53,649 nt of DNA from Methylohalobius sp. (GCA_026415315.1 JAOAHI010000011.1:1-53649); one strand, 5' to 3'; numbered from the stretch's first letter, positions 34,523 to 44,545 are shown. Numbers and translations: made by a program. The notes: generated from the letters alone by a model not told the origin.

Positions 34523-35572
34523 ATGTTTGGGGTTCCGCGACCGAGGGAATGGAGGTATCTCAGCGCGCTGTGGTTGCCTAGTTGGTGCCTGGCGTATGTC
34601 TTGACTGCGCCTCACCATGCGCCAGAGGCGCTAATGTGGCTGGTGCCAATGGGTGGGCCGATAGCGGCTGATTACTTAGGCTTTAAGGCCCCAAGCGCCG
34701 AGACGCCCAAGGTACCCGCTTTGACTTGGCTGCCGGTCTGTTTGGCCGGGTTATTCCTCACGGTTACCGGGTTGCTGCTCAGAGAGAGCCAAAGCTGGCG
34801 CCTGGACCCGCCTGGAGCAATGGTTGATACCCTGGCCAACTTAGTAGTGGTGAAGTTTCTGTTTGGCAGCCACGCCGCAGTGTGCGGTCTGGTCACTGCC
34901 CACGAATTGATCCACCGTAAAAACCCTTACCTTCGCGCCTTAGGCCGAATCCTGCTCGTTTTATGTTGCTACGAGCACTTTTTCACTGAACACCTGCGCG
35001 GTCACCATCGCCGCGCTGGATCGCCTCAAGACCCAGCTAGCGCCCATTTAGGCGAGAGCTATCGGGAGTTTTGGCGGCGCACTGTCCCAGCCCAATTCCG
35101 AAGCGCCTGGCGTCTGGAATGCCAAAGGCTTGGTTTAAAGCTTGGCTTTAATTGGCGCTGGTTGCGCCATCGAGTGCTGCAAGGGGTGATCGCTGAGGTG
35201 GCGCTGTTAGTGGCTATCGGGTTTTGGCTTGGCATGCTGCCGCTGTTGGTCTTTGTCATTCAGGCATTGATGGCGGTGCGCAATTTGGAGGCGATCAACT
35301 ATGTCCAACACTGGGGCTTGACGCCCATTCCTTGGCGTACCGATGCTTGGTGTTCGACCTACCTGCTCTTAGGGTTGGCTCGCCATGCGCATCACCATCG
35401 TTGGCCGGAGAAGCCATACTATCTTCTTGAAGAATCTCCACAGGCACCCAGATTGCCTTACGGTTACTTTGCCCTAATGTTTTTAGTAGCTTATGGTAAC
35501 CGCGCTTTCCAAAGAGCGGCAGTGGCCGAGCTCAGGCGACTGCAAATAGAGAGTGCACGCGCGCGGCGGTAA
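34523..35572 (+). CDS. AlkB-type membrane diiron hydroxylase
   Basis: About 349 residues with the complete eight- to nine-histidine pattern of alkane 1-monooxygenases. HELIHRKN (about 130), EHLRGHHRRAGSPQDPASAH (about 157), NYVQHWGL (about 255) and LARHAHHHRWPEKPYYL (about 285) occur in this order, with hydrophobic helices before and between. The family hydroxylates terminal methyl groups of alkanes or alkyl chains in the inner membrane using rubredoxin-delivered electrons. No rubredoxin gene is adjacent. The start is ATG 34523, with a TTG at 34493 as an alternative. It diverges from the carbamoyltransferase with 52 bases between the starts, which suggests shared control. Confidence 0.92.
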   Translation: MFGVPRPREWRYLSALWLPSWCLAYVLTAPHHAPEALMWLVPMGGPIAADYLGFKAPSAETPKVPALTWLPVCLAGLFLTVTGLLLRESQSWRLDPPGAMVDTLANLVVVKFLFGSHAAVCGLVTAHELIHRKNPYLRALGRILLVLCCYEHFFTEHLRGHHRRAGSPQDPASAHLGESYREFWRRTVPAQFRSAWRLECQRLGLKLGFNWRWLRHRVLQGVIAEVALLVAIGFWLGMLPLLVFVIQALMAVRNLEAINYVQHWGLTPIPWRTDAWCSTYLLLGLARHAHHHRWPEKPYYLLEESPQAPRLPYGYFALMFLVAYGNRAFQRAAVAELRRLQIESARARR

Positions 35573-35609
35573 AAGGTCTTACGTTTAAACTGACTTTGAG
35601 GAAAATCTC

Positions 35610-35996
35610 ATGAAAAAGCTTATTCTCACAGCATGGGTGGTAGGCGTTTTCGGTTGTGCCAGCTATGGCACTTGGCGGCCTACCGTGGATCCGCACGGTG
35701 ATCCCAACGCCCATCGCATCCAGCAGGATTTGGCTGAGTGCCAGATGCTGGCCAAGCAGGCCTCCGGCGGGACGTGGGAAGAGGTGGTCAAAGGCGGATT
35801 GGTGGGCGGCGCCATCGGGGCCGCCACTGGCGCCGTAGTTGGAGCATTGGCCGGAGCGCCGGGCAAAGGCGCTGCCTGGGGGGCGGGCTTAGCTGGCATG
35901 AGCGCTGGTACCTGGCAGGGCCTAAGCGCTGAGGAGCGCTACAAACGGGTTTACATTCAGTGCATGCGCAACCGCGGTCACAACGTGCTTGATTGA
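35610..35996 (+). CDS. glycine-zipper lipoprotein
   Basis: A 128-residue probable outer-membrane lipoprotein. The signal peptide [16 protein letters not shown] ends in a lipobox-like VFGC (Cys 16). Near residues 60-100 a Gly/Ala-rich segment, [20 protein letters not shown], forms a glycine zipper with two short membrane-compatible helices. Family members are of unknown or pore-like function. GAGGA lies eight bases before the ATG. The 3' end overlaps convergent icd by 19 bases. No link to the upstream AlkB-type gene beyond position. Confidence 0.88.
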   Translation: MKKLILTAWVVGVFGCASYGTWRPTVDPHGDPNAHRIQQDLAECQMLAKQASGGTWEEVVKGGLVGGAIGAATGAVVGALAGAPGKGAAWGAGLAGMSAGTWQGLSAEERYKRVYIQCMRNRGHNVLD

Positions 35997-37246
35997 AGAT
36001 GGGCGATGACTGCCTGGCCAAAGCCGGAGCAACTGACCTCGTGCGCTCCCTCCATCAACCGTGCCAAGTCATAGGTGACGGTCTTGGCGCGGATAGCTCC
36101 TTTAAGGCCATGTAAGATCAGTTCGGCCGCCTCGTGCCAGCCGATGTGGCGCAGCATCATTTCCGCCGACAAGATCAGAGAGCTGGGATTGACTTTGTCC
36201 TGTCCGGCGTATTTGGGAGCGGTGCCGTGGGTAGCCTCAAATAGAGCGACCTCGTCGGAGAGGTTACCGCCTGGGGCTAGACCAATGCCTCCGACTTGGG
36301 CGGCGAGGGCGTCGGAGAGATAATCGCCGTTTAAATTTAAAGTGGCGATCACATCGTACTCTTCCGGGCGCAGGAGTATCTGCTGCAAGAACGCGTCGGC
36401 GATGACGTCCTTGACTACGACGGTCTCTTGAGTACTGGGGTTTAAGAGAGCATGCCAAGGCCCGCCGTCCAAAGGGGTTGCTCCGAATTCCTCCCGCGCC
36501 ACCTCGTATCCCCAGCGACAGAACGCTCCTTCGGTGAACTTCATGATGTTGCCTTTATGGACCAAAGTGACCGAACGGCGGCCGCGCTCCAACGCATAAC
36601 GTAGTGCCCGCCGCACCAGGCGTTTGCTGCCCTCCTCGGAGACTGGCTTGACGCCGATGCCGCAGCGCATAGGGAAGCGGATCTGAGTCACACCCATCTG
36701 CTCGCGCAGGAAGGCGATCACCTGATCCGCCTCTTTGGAGCCGGCCGCCCATTCGATACCGGCATAGACGTCTTCGGAATTTTCGCGAAATACCACCATG
36801 TCGACTCGTTCCGGGTGTCTAACCGGGCTTGGGACGCCTGCGAAATAGCGAATTGGCCGCAGGCACACGTAGAGGTCCAGAACCTGGCGCAAGGTGACGT
36901 TAAGGGAACGGATGCCGCTGCCGACTGGCGTGGTCAGCGGTCCCTTGATCGCTACCTTGAATTCGCGGATGGCATCTATCGTCTCCTGAGGCAGCCATAC
37001 TCCTTCGCCGTAAAGGCGATTGGCCTTCTCACCAGCGAAAATTTCCATCCAGGCAATCTGGCGCGCACCGCCGTAAGCCTTAGCCACCGCCGCATCGACC
37101 ACCTGCCGCATCACCGGCGTGATGTCAACGCCTATGCCGTCGCCCTCGATAAAGGGGATAATGGGAATTTCTGGGACGTCCAGCGAGAGATCGGGATTGA
37201 GGCGGATTGTGTCGCCCCTCTTTGGAATTTGAATGTTAGTGTACAT
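35978..37246 (-). CDS. icd: NADP-dependent isocitrate dehydrogenase
   Basis: TCA-cycle enzyme oxidising isocitrate to 2-oxoglutarate. Visible: [16 protein letters not shown] at the N terminus, the substrate/phosphorylation loop [47 protein letters not shown], and [17 protein letters not shown], the last matching the NADP-preferring bacterial enzyme. Length 422. ATG at 37246 has AGGA seven bases upstream; a TTG at 37252 is less likely. A perfect -10 hexamer precedes it. Confidence 0.96.
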   Translation of the reverse strand: MYTNIQIPKRGDTIRLNPDLSLDVPEIPIIPFIEGDGIGVDITPVMRQVVDAAVAKAYGGARQIAWMEIFAGEKANRLYGEGVWLPQETIDAIREFKVAIKGPLTTPVGSGIRSLNVTLRQVLDLYVCLRPIRYFAGVPSPVRHPERVDMVVFRENSEDVYAGIEWAAGSKEADQVIAFLREQMGVTQIRFPMRCGIGVKPVSEEGSKRLVRRALRYALERGRRSVTLVHKGNIMKFTEGAFCRWGYEVAREEFGATPLDGGPWHALLNPSTQETVVVKDVIADAFLQQILLRPEEYDVIATLNLNGDYLSDALAAQVGGIGLAPGGNLSDEVALFEATHGTAPKYAGQDKVNPSSLILSAEMMLRHIGWHEAAELILHGLKGAIRAKTVTYDLARLMEGAHEVSCSGFGQAVIAHLQSSTL

Positions 37247-37273
37247 AGTCAATTCCTAAGGTAGAGTGACTGC

Positions 37274-37279
37274 ATTATA
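37274..37279 (-). promoter_or_regulatory. -10 element of icd
   Basis: On the minus strand TATAAT lies 27 bases before the icd ATG, placing the start of transcription near 37267 and leaving a leader of about 20 bases with AGGA. The -35 region at the expected spacing is poor. Confidence 0.55.
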
Positions 37280-37316
37280 AACGGTGACATGCCCAGGGGA
37301 AGATTTAGGTTTATCT

Positions 37317-38651
37317 ATGACGATGGATTGGCGCCGTCTGCTTTCCACTCGCCGCTTAGGCAAGTTCGGGGAGACTTCTAAGGGCCTTTCGCCTCGGACT
37401 GAATTTGCGCGCGATTACGACCGTTTGATTTTCTCCTCGGCTTTTCGACGCTTGCAGGATAAGACTCAAGTTTTTCCCCTGGCCAAAAGCGATTACGTGC
37501 GAACGCGCTTAACTCACAGTCTAGAAGTGGCGAGCGTGGGTCGCTCTTTGGGCATGCTGGCGGCTGAGGTGATTGTAAAACGCGAACCGAGCCTGGCTGG
37601 AATCGTGATCCCGCAGGACGTAGGTACCTTAGTAGCGGCGGCGTGTCTCGCCCACGACATCGGCAATCCGCCGTTCGGTCATGCAGGAGAGGATGCTATT
37701 CGCGAATGGTTTGCCTCCTGGCCGGGTCTGGGTCGTTTGAGCGAGGGGGAGGCTCAAGATCTTTTGGCCTTCGAAGGCAACGCTCAGGGTTTTCGCGTGT
37801 TGTGCGCCTTGCAAAATCCCGGCCAGCCTGGGGGAATGCAGATGACGTGCGCGACGTTGGCGGTGTTTAGCAAATATCCACGCGCATCGAAGGTAGGCGA
37901 AAGTCAACGCCTGGGAGCCTCTGGGCGCAAGTTCGGTTTCTTCCAAAGCGAGGCGATGTGGTTTGGGGAAGTGGCGGCGGAAACTGGCCTAATTCGCAAA
38001 CCTGGCCCAGGTCTGGCTTGGCATCGTCACCCGCTGGCGTTTCTCGTGGAGGCCGCCGACGATATCTGCTACCACGTGATCGACATAGAAGACGGATTCA
38101 AAACTGGGGTGGTCAGCTTCGAGCAGCTGGAAGCTCTCCATGCGCCATTTTTATTGCCAAAACAGCGTACCAAAGCGCAAGGCTTTTCGGATCCTGCCCA
38201 GCGGGCGAGCTATTATCGCGCCTGTACCATAGATCGATTGATCCGCGAGACGGTGGAGGTGTTCGCGGCGCACTATGACGGCTTGCTGAGCGGAGCTTTC
38301 GATTCTCCTTTGACCGAGCTCATCGAGCATGCGCCAGAGTTTTCCGCTTTTAAAACCTTGGCCGAACGTCAGGTGTATCATTGTCGGGCAGCGGCTGCGG
38401 TCAAAGCGTGCGGATTTGAGGTGATCTCCGGGTTGCTTTCGGCTTTCCTCGGTGCCGTCGAAGAGCAGGCGGCGGGCAAGGCCAGCGCTCGCGCTTTTAC
38501 CCTGCTTAGCTTAATGCCCGGTGGGGAAGTTGACTTAAGCCTCTTCTCTCCCTACCAGCGAGTGCTCAAAGCGACGGACTTCGTGGTCGGGATGACTGAC
38601 TCTTATGCGTTGGAACTCTATCAGCGCATCCGCGGGATTTCTTTGCCCTAA
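37317..38651 (+). CDS. dgt: deoxyguanosinetriphosphate triphosphohydrolase-like protein
   Basis: HD-domain nucleotide triphosphohydrolase of the dGTPase family, about 444 residues. The N-terminal DYDRLIFSSAFRRLQDKTQV, metal-site RTRLTHSLEV, CLAHDIGNPPFGHAGE, AFEGNAQGFRVL, and DDICYHVIDIEDGF supply the HD motif and the final metal Asp. It removes the triphosphate from deoxynucleotides to control dNTP pools. I start at ATG 37317; GTG 37284 and ATG 37323 are alternatives, and no strong ribosome-binding site distinguishes them. It is divergent from icd across a short shared promoter region. Confidence 0.92.
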   Translation: MTMDWRRLLSTRRLGKFGETSKGLSPRTEFARDYDRLIFSSAFRRLQDKTQVFPLAKSDYVRTRLTHSLEVASVGRSLGMLAAEVIVKREPSLAGIVIPQDVGTLVAAACLAHDIGNPPFGHAGEDAIREWFASWPGLGRLSEGEAQDLLAFEGNAQGFRVLCALQNPGQPGGMQMTCATLAVFSKYPRASKVGESQRLGASGRKFGFFQSEAMWFGEVAAETGLIRKPGPGLAWHRHPLAFLVEAADDICYHVIDIEDGFKTGVVSFEQLEALHAPFLLPKQRTKAQGFSDPAQRASYYRACTIDRLIRETVEVFAAHYDGLLSGAFDSPLTELIEHAPEFSAFKTLAERQVYHCRAAAAVKACGFEVISGLLSAFLGAVEEQAAGKASARAFTLLSLMPGGEVDLSLFSPYQRVLKATDFVVGMTDSYALELYQRIRGISLP

Positions 38652-38728
38652 TTTTCTGCTGGGGTAGTGCGTAACTTAGGTAAAATTGAATACAGTGGCC
38701 ATAAACGGGGTAAGGGCGGAAGAGAGCT

Positions 38729-39484
38729 ATGCACATTCTGCTGAGCAACGACGACGGATACACCGCCGAAGGATTGGTGCGCTTAGCTAAAGCGTTGAGC
38801 TGCCGGGCTAAAGTAACGGTAGTGGCACCCGACCGAGACCGCAGCGGCGCTAGTAATTCTCTGACCCTAGACCGGCCTCTTCGGATCAGCCGGGCGGAAA
38901 ACGGTTTCTATCGAGTTGACGGCACGCCGACCGATTGCGTCCACTTGGCCATCACTGGCCTACTCGAGGAGGAGCCCGATATGGTGCTAGCCGGCATCAA
39001 CCACGGCGCCAATTTAGGTGACGACGTTCTGTATTCCGGTACGGTGGCGGCGGCGACTGAAGGCCGCTTTTTGGGGTTTCCAGCCCTTGCTTTGTCTTTG
39101 GCGGGTGAGAATCCGCGCCACTTCGACACGGCGGTGGCCGTGGCCTTAAGCCTCTTAGAGCAGATGGAGAGAAAACCCTTATCTTCCGACACGATCCTCA
39201 ACGTCAATGTCCCTAACCTGCCTCTGCCCGAAATCCGCGGTTTCCAGTCTACCCGCTTGGGGCAGCGGCACAAGGCCGAGCCGGTCATTAAGGCCACCGA
39301 CCCGCGCGGTCGACCCGTTTACTGGGTGGGACCGGCTGGTCCCGAGCAGGATGCCGGTCCAGGCACTGATTTCTATGCGGTGCGCGCAGGTTATGTCTCG
39401 GTGACGCCCCTGCAGATCGACCTGACCCACTACCCGGCTATAGAAGCTATCGCCGCCTGGCTGCCGGAGAAAGTGCGATGGTGA
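38729..39484 (+). CDS. surE: 5'/3'-nucleotidase SurE
   Basis: Survival-protein nucleotidase that dephosphorylates nucleoside monophosphates and short polyphosphates. The metal-binding [11 protein letters not shown] is at the N terminus, followed by [12 protein letters not shown] and [20 protein letters not shown], the family active site. Length 251. GGAAGAGAG precedes the ATG. It begins the surE-pcm-yqaA run, a conserved order in beta- and gammaproteobacteria, and overlaps pcm by seven bases. Confidence 0.97.
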   Translation: MHILLSNDDGYTAEGLVRLAKALSCRAKVTVVAPDRDRSGASNSLTLDRPLRISRAENGFYRVDGTPTDCVHLAITGLLEEEPDMVLAGINHGANLGDDVLYSGTVAAATEGRFLGFPALALSLAGENPRHFDTAVAVALSLLEQMERKPLSSDTILNVNVPNLPLPEIRGFQSTRLGQRHKAEPVIKATDPRGRPVYWVGPAGPEQDAGPGTDFYAVRAGYVSVTPLQIDLTHYPAIEAIAAWLPEKVRW

Positions 39485-40137
39485 GCGCTAAAGATGGGAT
39501 CGGAATGACCTCGCGCCGCACCCGCGAGAGGATGATAGAGCGCCTCAGAGCTCAAGGCATCTCTCATCAAGGGGTGCTGGAAGCAATGGCCAAAGTGCCG
39601 CGCCACGTGTTCGTGGACGAGGCGCTGGCCAGTCGAGCTTACGAGGATACCGCATTGCCGATCGGCTTTGGTCAAACCATCTCCCAGCCCTATATTGTCG
39701 CCCGCTTGACCGAGTTGGCGATCGGCCAGCGCCGCCCGCAGAAGGTTTTGGAGGTAGGGACTGGGAGCGGTTATCAGACTGCTATTTTGGCTCAGCTAGC
39801 TGGGACGGTCTATACTGTCGAACGGATCGAAGCGCTGCAGAAAAAAGCCAGATTCCGCCTGTATGATCTGAAGATCTACAACGTCAAATACGAGCACAGC
39901 GACGGCGGTTGGGGCTGGCCTAAGTATGCTCCTTACGATGCGATCGTGGTGACAGCAGCGGCGGCGGAGATTCCCGATCCTTTGTTGAAGCAATTAGCAC
40001 CAGGCGGGGTGTTGGTCATTCCGGTCGGTCAGGGCCCAGGGCAGGTATTAAAGCGCATCATTCGCGCTGAGGCCGGATACGAAGTGGAGGCTATGGAGCA
40101 AGTGAAATTCGTCCCTTTGCTCGGCGGACTGGGTTGA
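39478..40137 (+). CDS. pcm: protein-L-isoaspartate O-methyltransferase
   Basis: Repairs isoaspartyl residues in aged proteins using SAM. Motifs: [16 protein letters not shown] (about 61-76), the SAM site [19 protein letters not shown] (about 87-105), [10 protein letters not shown], and [15 protein letters not shown]. Length 219, or 210 from the internal ATG at 39505 ([10 protein letters not shown]), which matches usual N termini equally well. Its stop overlaps the yqaA ATG by one base (TGATG). Confidence 0.96.
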   Translation: MVSAKDGIGMTSRRTRERMIERLRAQGISHQGVLEAMAKVPRHVFVDEALASRAYEDTALPIGFGQTISQPYIVARLTELAIGQRRPQKVLEVGTGSGYQTAILAQLAGTVYTVERIEALQKKARFRLYDLKIYNVKYEHSDGGWGWPKYAPYDAIVVTAAAAEIPDPLLKQLAPGGVLVIPVGQGPGQVLKRIIRAEAGYEVEAMEQVKFVPLLGGLG

Positions 40138-40730
40138 TGTTCGATTGGGTTTACCGCAAAGCACTTCACTATGCCCGCCACCGCCATGCGGTTTGGTATT
40201 TAGGCGCGGTGAGTTTTGCCGAGGCGGTGTTTTTCCCCCTTCCTCCCGATGCCATTTTGGTGCCGATGTCCTTAGCCCAGCCTAAGAAGGCCTGGCGGTT
40301 AGCAGGGTTAACCACCCTTGCTTCGGTCGGGGGTGGAATGTTCGGCTATGGAATAGGATATTTTTTCTTCTCCCTAGCCGATCCTTGGTTGCATAAGTGG
40401 CATTATTGGGAAGCTTATCTCACCGCCAAACAATGGTTTTATGAGTTTGGGTTTTGGGCCGTGCTGGTAGCTGGGTTCTCTCCCATCCCTTACAAAGTAT
40501 TTACCATCGCCGCCGGCTCACTCTCCATGAATCCGGTGCCGTTTTTGTTGGCCTCGGTCCTCGGTCGAGGTGGGCGCTTTTTCCTGGTGGCGGGGCTGAT
40601 CGCCCTAGGAGGGGAGCGTTTGGAGCAGGCGATCTACCGCAATATTAACCGCATTGGTTGGGCCTCGGCCGGAATTGCCGGCCTGGCACTAGTGGGTTAT
40701 TGGCTGATGCGCTCAAGCGCGGCTACTTAA
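40137..40730 (+). CDS. YqaA/DedA-family membrane protein
   Basis: A 197-residue inner-membrane protein of the DedA/VTT group. Evidence: FAEAVFFPLPPDAILVPMSL near the N terminus, the GYGIGYFFFS helix, and FSPIPYKVFTIAAGSLSMNP, followed by a Gly/Arg-rich GRGGRFFL segment. VTT-domain proteins are linked to lipid scrambling or flipping, and small YqaA forms commonly follow pcm. A TTG three bases earlier is possible, but ATG in TGATG fits coupled translation better. The 3' end overlaps the convergent DUF1631 gene by 18 bases. Confidence 0.92.
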   Translation: MFDWVYRKALHYARHRHAVWYLGAVSFAEAVFFPLPPDAILVPMSLAQPKKAWRLAGLTTLASVGGGMFGYGIGYFFFSLADPWLHKWHYWEAYLTAKQWFYEFGFWAVLVAGFSPIPYKVFTIAAGSLSMNPVPFLLASVLGRGGRFFLVAGLIALGGERLEQAIYRNINRIGWASAGIAGLALVGYWLMRSSAAT

Positions 40731-42965
40731 GAGCTGATAGATCCGGTGCAGGGCACGTTCTACAAACGGTCTTCGCTCCAGTTCGAGCAGTTTGGCTCTC
40801 CCTTCCAGAATTTCCGTGGCCAGTTTTTTTAGCCCCATAGCTCTGGTTTGAATGCCGGCTTGATTAACAAAGATGTAATAACCAGTCTTAGGACTATACC
40901 AAGAGAGTTTGGCGCGGATAGGGACGCCAGTTTGAACATCATGGAACTCAAACCAAGTGCCTAGCTTAGCCTGGCGCAGTCGATCAAGGAGGCTCTCCAT
41001 TTCCGGGGATACGGGTTTAGGCCGCTCCCTGAGAAAATCCTCTAGGTCTATGTCCTGCAAATGGGGATAGCGGTTTGGATCAAGGGTGCCTTTGGGTTCT
41101 GGCAACTCTAAGTTGGTGCTGTCGTTAGCCAGGGCGACTTGTTGGCAGGCGGCCAGTTCGGCAAGCAGCCGTTCGGTGTTGTTGTCGGGGTCGCCTAATA
41201 ATGCAAGTCCCATCTTGATCTCTTCCATCAGTCCAGGCAATTTCTGGCGCAGCGCCCTCTGCTGCGCTAGGGTGGTTTGGGGCTGAACGCTCCACAAAAT
41301 ATCCTTAGTCATTTCGAGATAGTGGCGAAAAGTTTCGCTGTCTTTGCGAAGATGCAACAGAACCAGGAGATTAGCCCACGGTCCAAATAACAGTCTCTCG
41401 GCCGCCTTAGGGAGAACCTGTCCGCGCACCAGCTGAGCCAATTCCTGAGCTACGGTTTGTCTGGCTTCGCGTAGCTTCTCTTGGCCTTTGGCTTTAGCGA
41501 TGGCACGCTGCTCCAGCAGTCGCGCCCGGGCTTGGTATTGGCGTAGGAATTCTTCGAATTCCGCCAGTAGGCGTTCAAACAGCTCAATATTCCCATCGAA
41601 TTCCGTTAAAACCCGATTGACCGTCTCCCGCATGCGGGCGTAGAGAGTGTGCTCGTTTTTGTCCGTAGCATTACACAAAGCACCTGCCTGAGTCAGAACG
41701 TTCAGCAGGCGGCGGGCAGGATGACGGCACTTGAAGAAAAACTTGCGGTCTAGGAGAGCGACTTTCAAATAAGGCGTATGTAGATAACTTAACAAGGCCT
41801 TAACCGAATCAGGAAGGTTCGGATCGTTGAGCACCTGCTCGAACAGCATTCCGACCAACTCGATGACGTCGGCTTCGGTGTGCTCGATTTTGTACTGCTC
41901 GATGAGTTTGGTCAGCCGCGAGAGCTGGGCTTGGAATTCAGCCCGGATCTGCTCAAGCGGATAGTGAGCGATATTTAAAGGTGCGGTAACCTGACTGCTG
42001 CCGTCGCCGCGCAGAGCTTTAAGCGCATCGATCAGGTCAGTGATGCGGCCACCCAGGACACCTGGCGGAGGAGAACCGGCCGTGCCCCGACGTTGGCGGA
42101 GAAGCTGGCTGATGTTTTGGAAGATTTCCTGTTCGAGGATTTCCTCCGGAGTGGTTGGCTTCTCATCGACCTGTTCTTGTTTTTCTGGCTCCGGAGTGGT
42201 GCTCGTCTTAAATTGGGATTTCGCTTCTTCTGCCTCCCCCTGGGGTTTAGGTGCCGGTCCAGCCTCGGGAAGATAAACAGGGTGTTCTTCCAGGTTGGGC
42301 AAGATGCCAGCTTCGATCAAGATTTGATTGTATTTTTGATAGATCGGTTCAGCCTGACGTAGGACCGCATCATCAAAAGCCTCGATCAGGCTGATTTTGA
42401 CGCCGGTATCAAGTGGAAGCGAAAGCGAGGAGAGAGCACAGCGGTAGGCGTTGCAGAGATGATGGGGGCTGCCGGGCAATGCCGCGCTGCGTTCGCCGGG
42501 CTTGAATCCGTTGTTAATGACTGCCAAGCGCTGGTTAAGGGTAAACAACAGCTCGCTGAAATGGACGCAAGCGCTATTGGCGACGGTGTCGAATGCCAAT
42601 TCGAGCTCGAAAATTTCCTTCTCTATTAGAGACAGGCGCCTCTTTTGGGAGGCGTTAGAGTCGGTCTGTTCAGATGTCCTCTCGTAACCAAGAATAAAGT
42701 TCTCAAAACCCGCCATCAATTCGTTACAAAAGCCTTGTAGCATCTCTTCACGGCGGCAGAGGATCTCCTGGCGCGCATCTAGGCAATTGGTTTGGACGGT
42801 ATTGCTTTCTGCGTGGTCCGCAAGCTTGAGTAAGCCGTCTGGCAAATTTTGCAAAAACTGTTGAAATAGCTGGCTAAATCCCTCTACCACTTGCTCACGG
42901 CAGTGGTAGGCGAGATCAACATAGCGGGGCAGAACCCCGTGCGCAGAAGTTTGAGCCGATGACAT
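40713..42965 (-). CDS. DUF1631-family protein with PilZ-like C terminus
   Basis: About 750 residues, largely helical, soluble. The protein matches the general plan of DUF1631: an N-terminal half with QEILCRREEMLQGFCNELM and PGSPHHLCNAYRCAL, an acidic, Pro-rich linker near 235-290, and a long helical region with ALLSYLHTPYLKVALLDRKF. The last 100 residues (GTWFEFHDVQTGVPIRAKLS, then KTGYYIFVNQAG) resemble a PilZ-type beta barrel, the domain that often binds c-di-GMP, but the usual RxxxR lead is not evident. Function unknown. ATG at 42965 preferred over GTG 43013. Confidence 0.85.
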   Translation of the reverse strand: MSSAQTSAHGVLPRYVDLAYHCREQVVEGFSQLFQQFLQNLPDGLLKLADHAESNTVQTNCLDARQEILCRREEMLQGFCNELMAGFENFILGYERTSEQTDSNASQKRRLSLIEKEIFELELAFDTVANSACVHFSELLFTLNQRLAVINNGFKPGERSAALPGSPHHLCNAYRCALSSLSLPLDTGVKISLIEAFDDAVLRQAEPIYQKYNQILIEAGILPNLEEHPVYLPEAGPAPKPQGEAEEAKSQFKTSTTPEPEKQEQVDEKPTTPEEILEQEIFQNISQLLRQRRGTAGSPPPGVLGGRITDLIDALKALRGDGSSQVTAPLNIAHYPLEQIRAEFQAQLSRLTKLIEQYKIEHTEADVIELVGMLFEQVLNDPNLPDSVKALLSYLHTPYLKVALLDRKFFFKCRHPARRLLNVLTQAGALCNATDKNEHTLYARMRETVNRVLTEFDGNIELFERLLAEFEEFLRQYQARARLLEQRAIAKAKGQEKLREARQTVAQELAQLVRGQVLPKAAERLLFGPWANLLVLLHLRKDSETFRHYLEMTKDILWSVQPQTTLAQQRALRQKLPGLMEEIKMGLALLGDPDNNTERLLAELAACQQVALANDSTNLELPEPKGTLDPNRYPHLQDIDLEDFLRERPKPVSPEMESLLDRLRQAKLGTWFEFHDVQTGVPIRAKLSWYSPKTGYYIFVNQAGIQTRAMGLKKLATEILEGRAKLLELERRPFVERALHRIYQLLSSRA

Positions 42966-43261
42966 TTTCCGAGAGATTGAATTGTCGTTCCCAGCCTGCC
43001 CTGGAAAAACCACTAGTTAAAGCATAGCAGGCAATCAGAGGTTAGTAAGCTTGATTGAACGCATTGTGGGGGCAAAGCCAGTAGCTTGGTTTGGTAAAAA
43101 AGTGGAAGTGCTACATCCCCTCAGGGATGGAATCCGATAACTGCACATTATCCTCGTGCAAAGGTGAAAGGAGAGTATCCATCGCCTGGATTCGACATGG
43201 CTTGCACCTACGGTGAGCCATTGCCCAGCATAGATATTTGAGCAAGCCCACTATACTTAGG

Positions 43262-44545
43262 ATGATGGCAGTCGTTTTTTGGAAAACGTGGCGTCCGGGA
43301 AAGCTCGCTCGCGACACCCTCGTGCTAAGCACCTGGTTTGGCCTTCGCTCCTTAGCGCAGGCCGCTTTGTTTTTTATCGTCGCGCGTGCCTTAGGAAGCC
43401 AAGGTTATGGCGCCTTCAGCGCGGTGTTGGCCCTGGTCGGGGGGTGGGCGTGCTTTTCTGGCCTGGGTGGGCACGTGATCTTGATGCGCGATGTGGCGCG
43501 CAACCCCCATCGCTTTGCGTCGAGCTTTGGTGCCACGTTGGTCAGTTTGGGCGTGGGAACGGTGCCGCTGTTTTTGCTCTATCTAACCAGCGCCTGGAAA
43601 ATCTTGCCCCAAGTTTCCTGGCTAGTGGTCGTGTTTATAGGATTGGGCGAATTGGTTTTTTGGCCGATAACCAACATCGCCATTTGTGCTTATCAAGGGG
43701 CTGAGCGCATGGGCCGAGCCGGGCAGATGATGCTAGCGCCGGTCGGGACGCGGCTAGGGGGTGCTGTAGCCTTGTTGGCCTTGAGCTTGAAAAGCGAAGG
43801 GGATGGCCAGCTGCTTTCGTGGTGGGCTGGACTCTATGCCGCAGCATCCGGGCTGGCTGCCGGATATGCGTATTACCGGCTTCAGTGCGATCTGGGAAGG
43901 CCCCTCTGGCCTGGAGAACAAAGGTTTTTGGAGCATCTGCGCGCGGGGTGGCCGTTTTCCTTGTGGGGCAGCGCTTACAAGCTGTATGTGGATGCCGATA
44001 AATTTCTGCTCGCCGGCCTGTTGAGTTTAGAGGTGGCGGGTGTGTATTCGGCCGCCTATCGTTTGGTTGATCTGGCGTTGATCCCTTTGTATTCCTTGCT
44101 CGGCGCGGTGGCGCCCCGCCTGTTTCGCGCTGGTGCCAAGGGAACTTCCCACGCGTTACAGAGTGTTTTTCCCTTGGTTGTCCCGGCTTTGGGGTATAGC
44201 ATGGCCGTCGCTGTGGCGTTGACCCTGGCGGCACCGCTGCTCCCTCATCTTCTCGGTCGGACTTACCAAGAGACAGTAGAAGTTGTGCGTTGGCTGGCTT
44301 GGCTGCCTTTGATCAGCCTACCTAGGTTTTTTCTTAACCACGCGCTGGCGACCAGCGACGCCCAAACCAAAGGAATGGTGGTGTTGCTGGTGGGTGCGCT
44401 GTTGAACATCGGTTTGAACTTATGGTGGATTCCCAAATGGGGCTGGCAGGGGGCGGCGGCGGCGACCTATGGGGCGGAAGCCATTATGGCTTTGCTGCTT
44501 TTTTGTATGTATCTAACAAACCAAAGAAGGACAGTCGATGAGTGA
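43262..44545 (+). CDS. polysaccharide flippase, Wzx/MATE-like
   Basis: Membrane protein of about 427 residues with 12 or so helices, typical of the oligosaccharide flippases that move lipid-linked sugars across the inner membrane. SLAQAALFFIVARALGSQGY is the classic N-terminal segment; later come AYRLVDLALIPLYSLLGAV and LNIGLNLWWIPKWGWQGAA. ATG 43262 (or 43265) lies five bases after TATACT, so the message may be leaderless. A TTG 43238 start would add eight residues. It opens the surface-polysaccharide locus and overlaps the methyltransferase by eight bases. Confidence 0.9.
   Translation: MMAVVFWKTWRPGKLARDTLVLSTWFGLRSLAQAALFFIVARALGSQGYGAFSAVLALVGGWACFSGLGGHVILMRDVARNPHRFASSFGATLVSLGVGTVPLFLLYLTSAWKILPQVSWLVVVFIGLGELVFWPITNIAICAYQGAERMGRAGQMMLAPVGTRLGGAVALLALSLKSEGDGQLLSWWAGLYAAASGLAAGYAYYRLQCDLGRPLWPGEQRFLEHLRAGWPFSLWGSAYKLYVDADKFLLAGLLSLEVAGVYSAAYRLVDLALIPLYSLLGAVAPRLFRAGAKGTSHALQSVFPLVVPALGYSMAVAVALTLAAPLLPHLLGRTYQETVEVVRWLAWLPLISLPRFFLNHALATSDAQTKGMVVLLVGALLNIGLNLWWIPKWGWQGAAAATYGAEAIMALLLFCMYLTNQRRTVDE

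Noticed and set aside
43635-44234. 200-codon frame antisense to the flippase gene
   Set aside because: Rich in Pro, Arg and Thr with no motif, and fully covered by the well-supported flippase.
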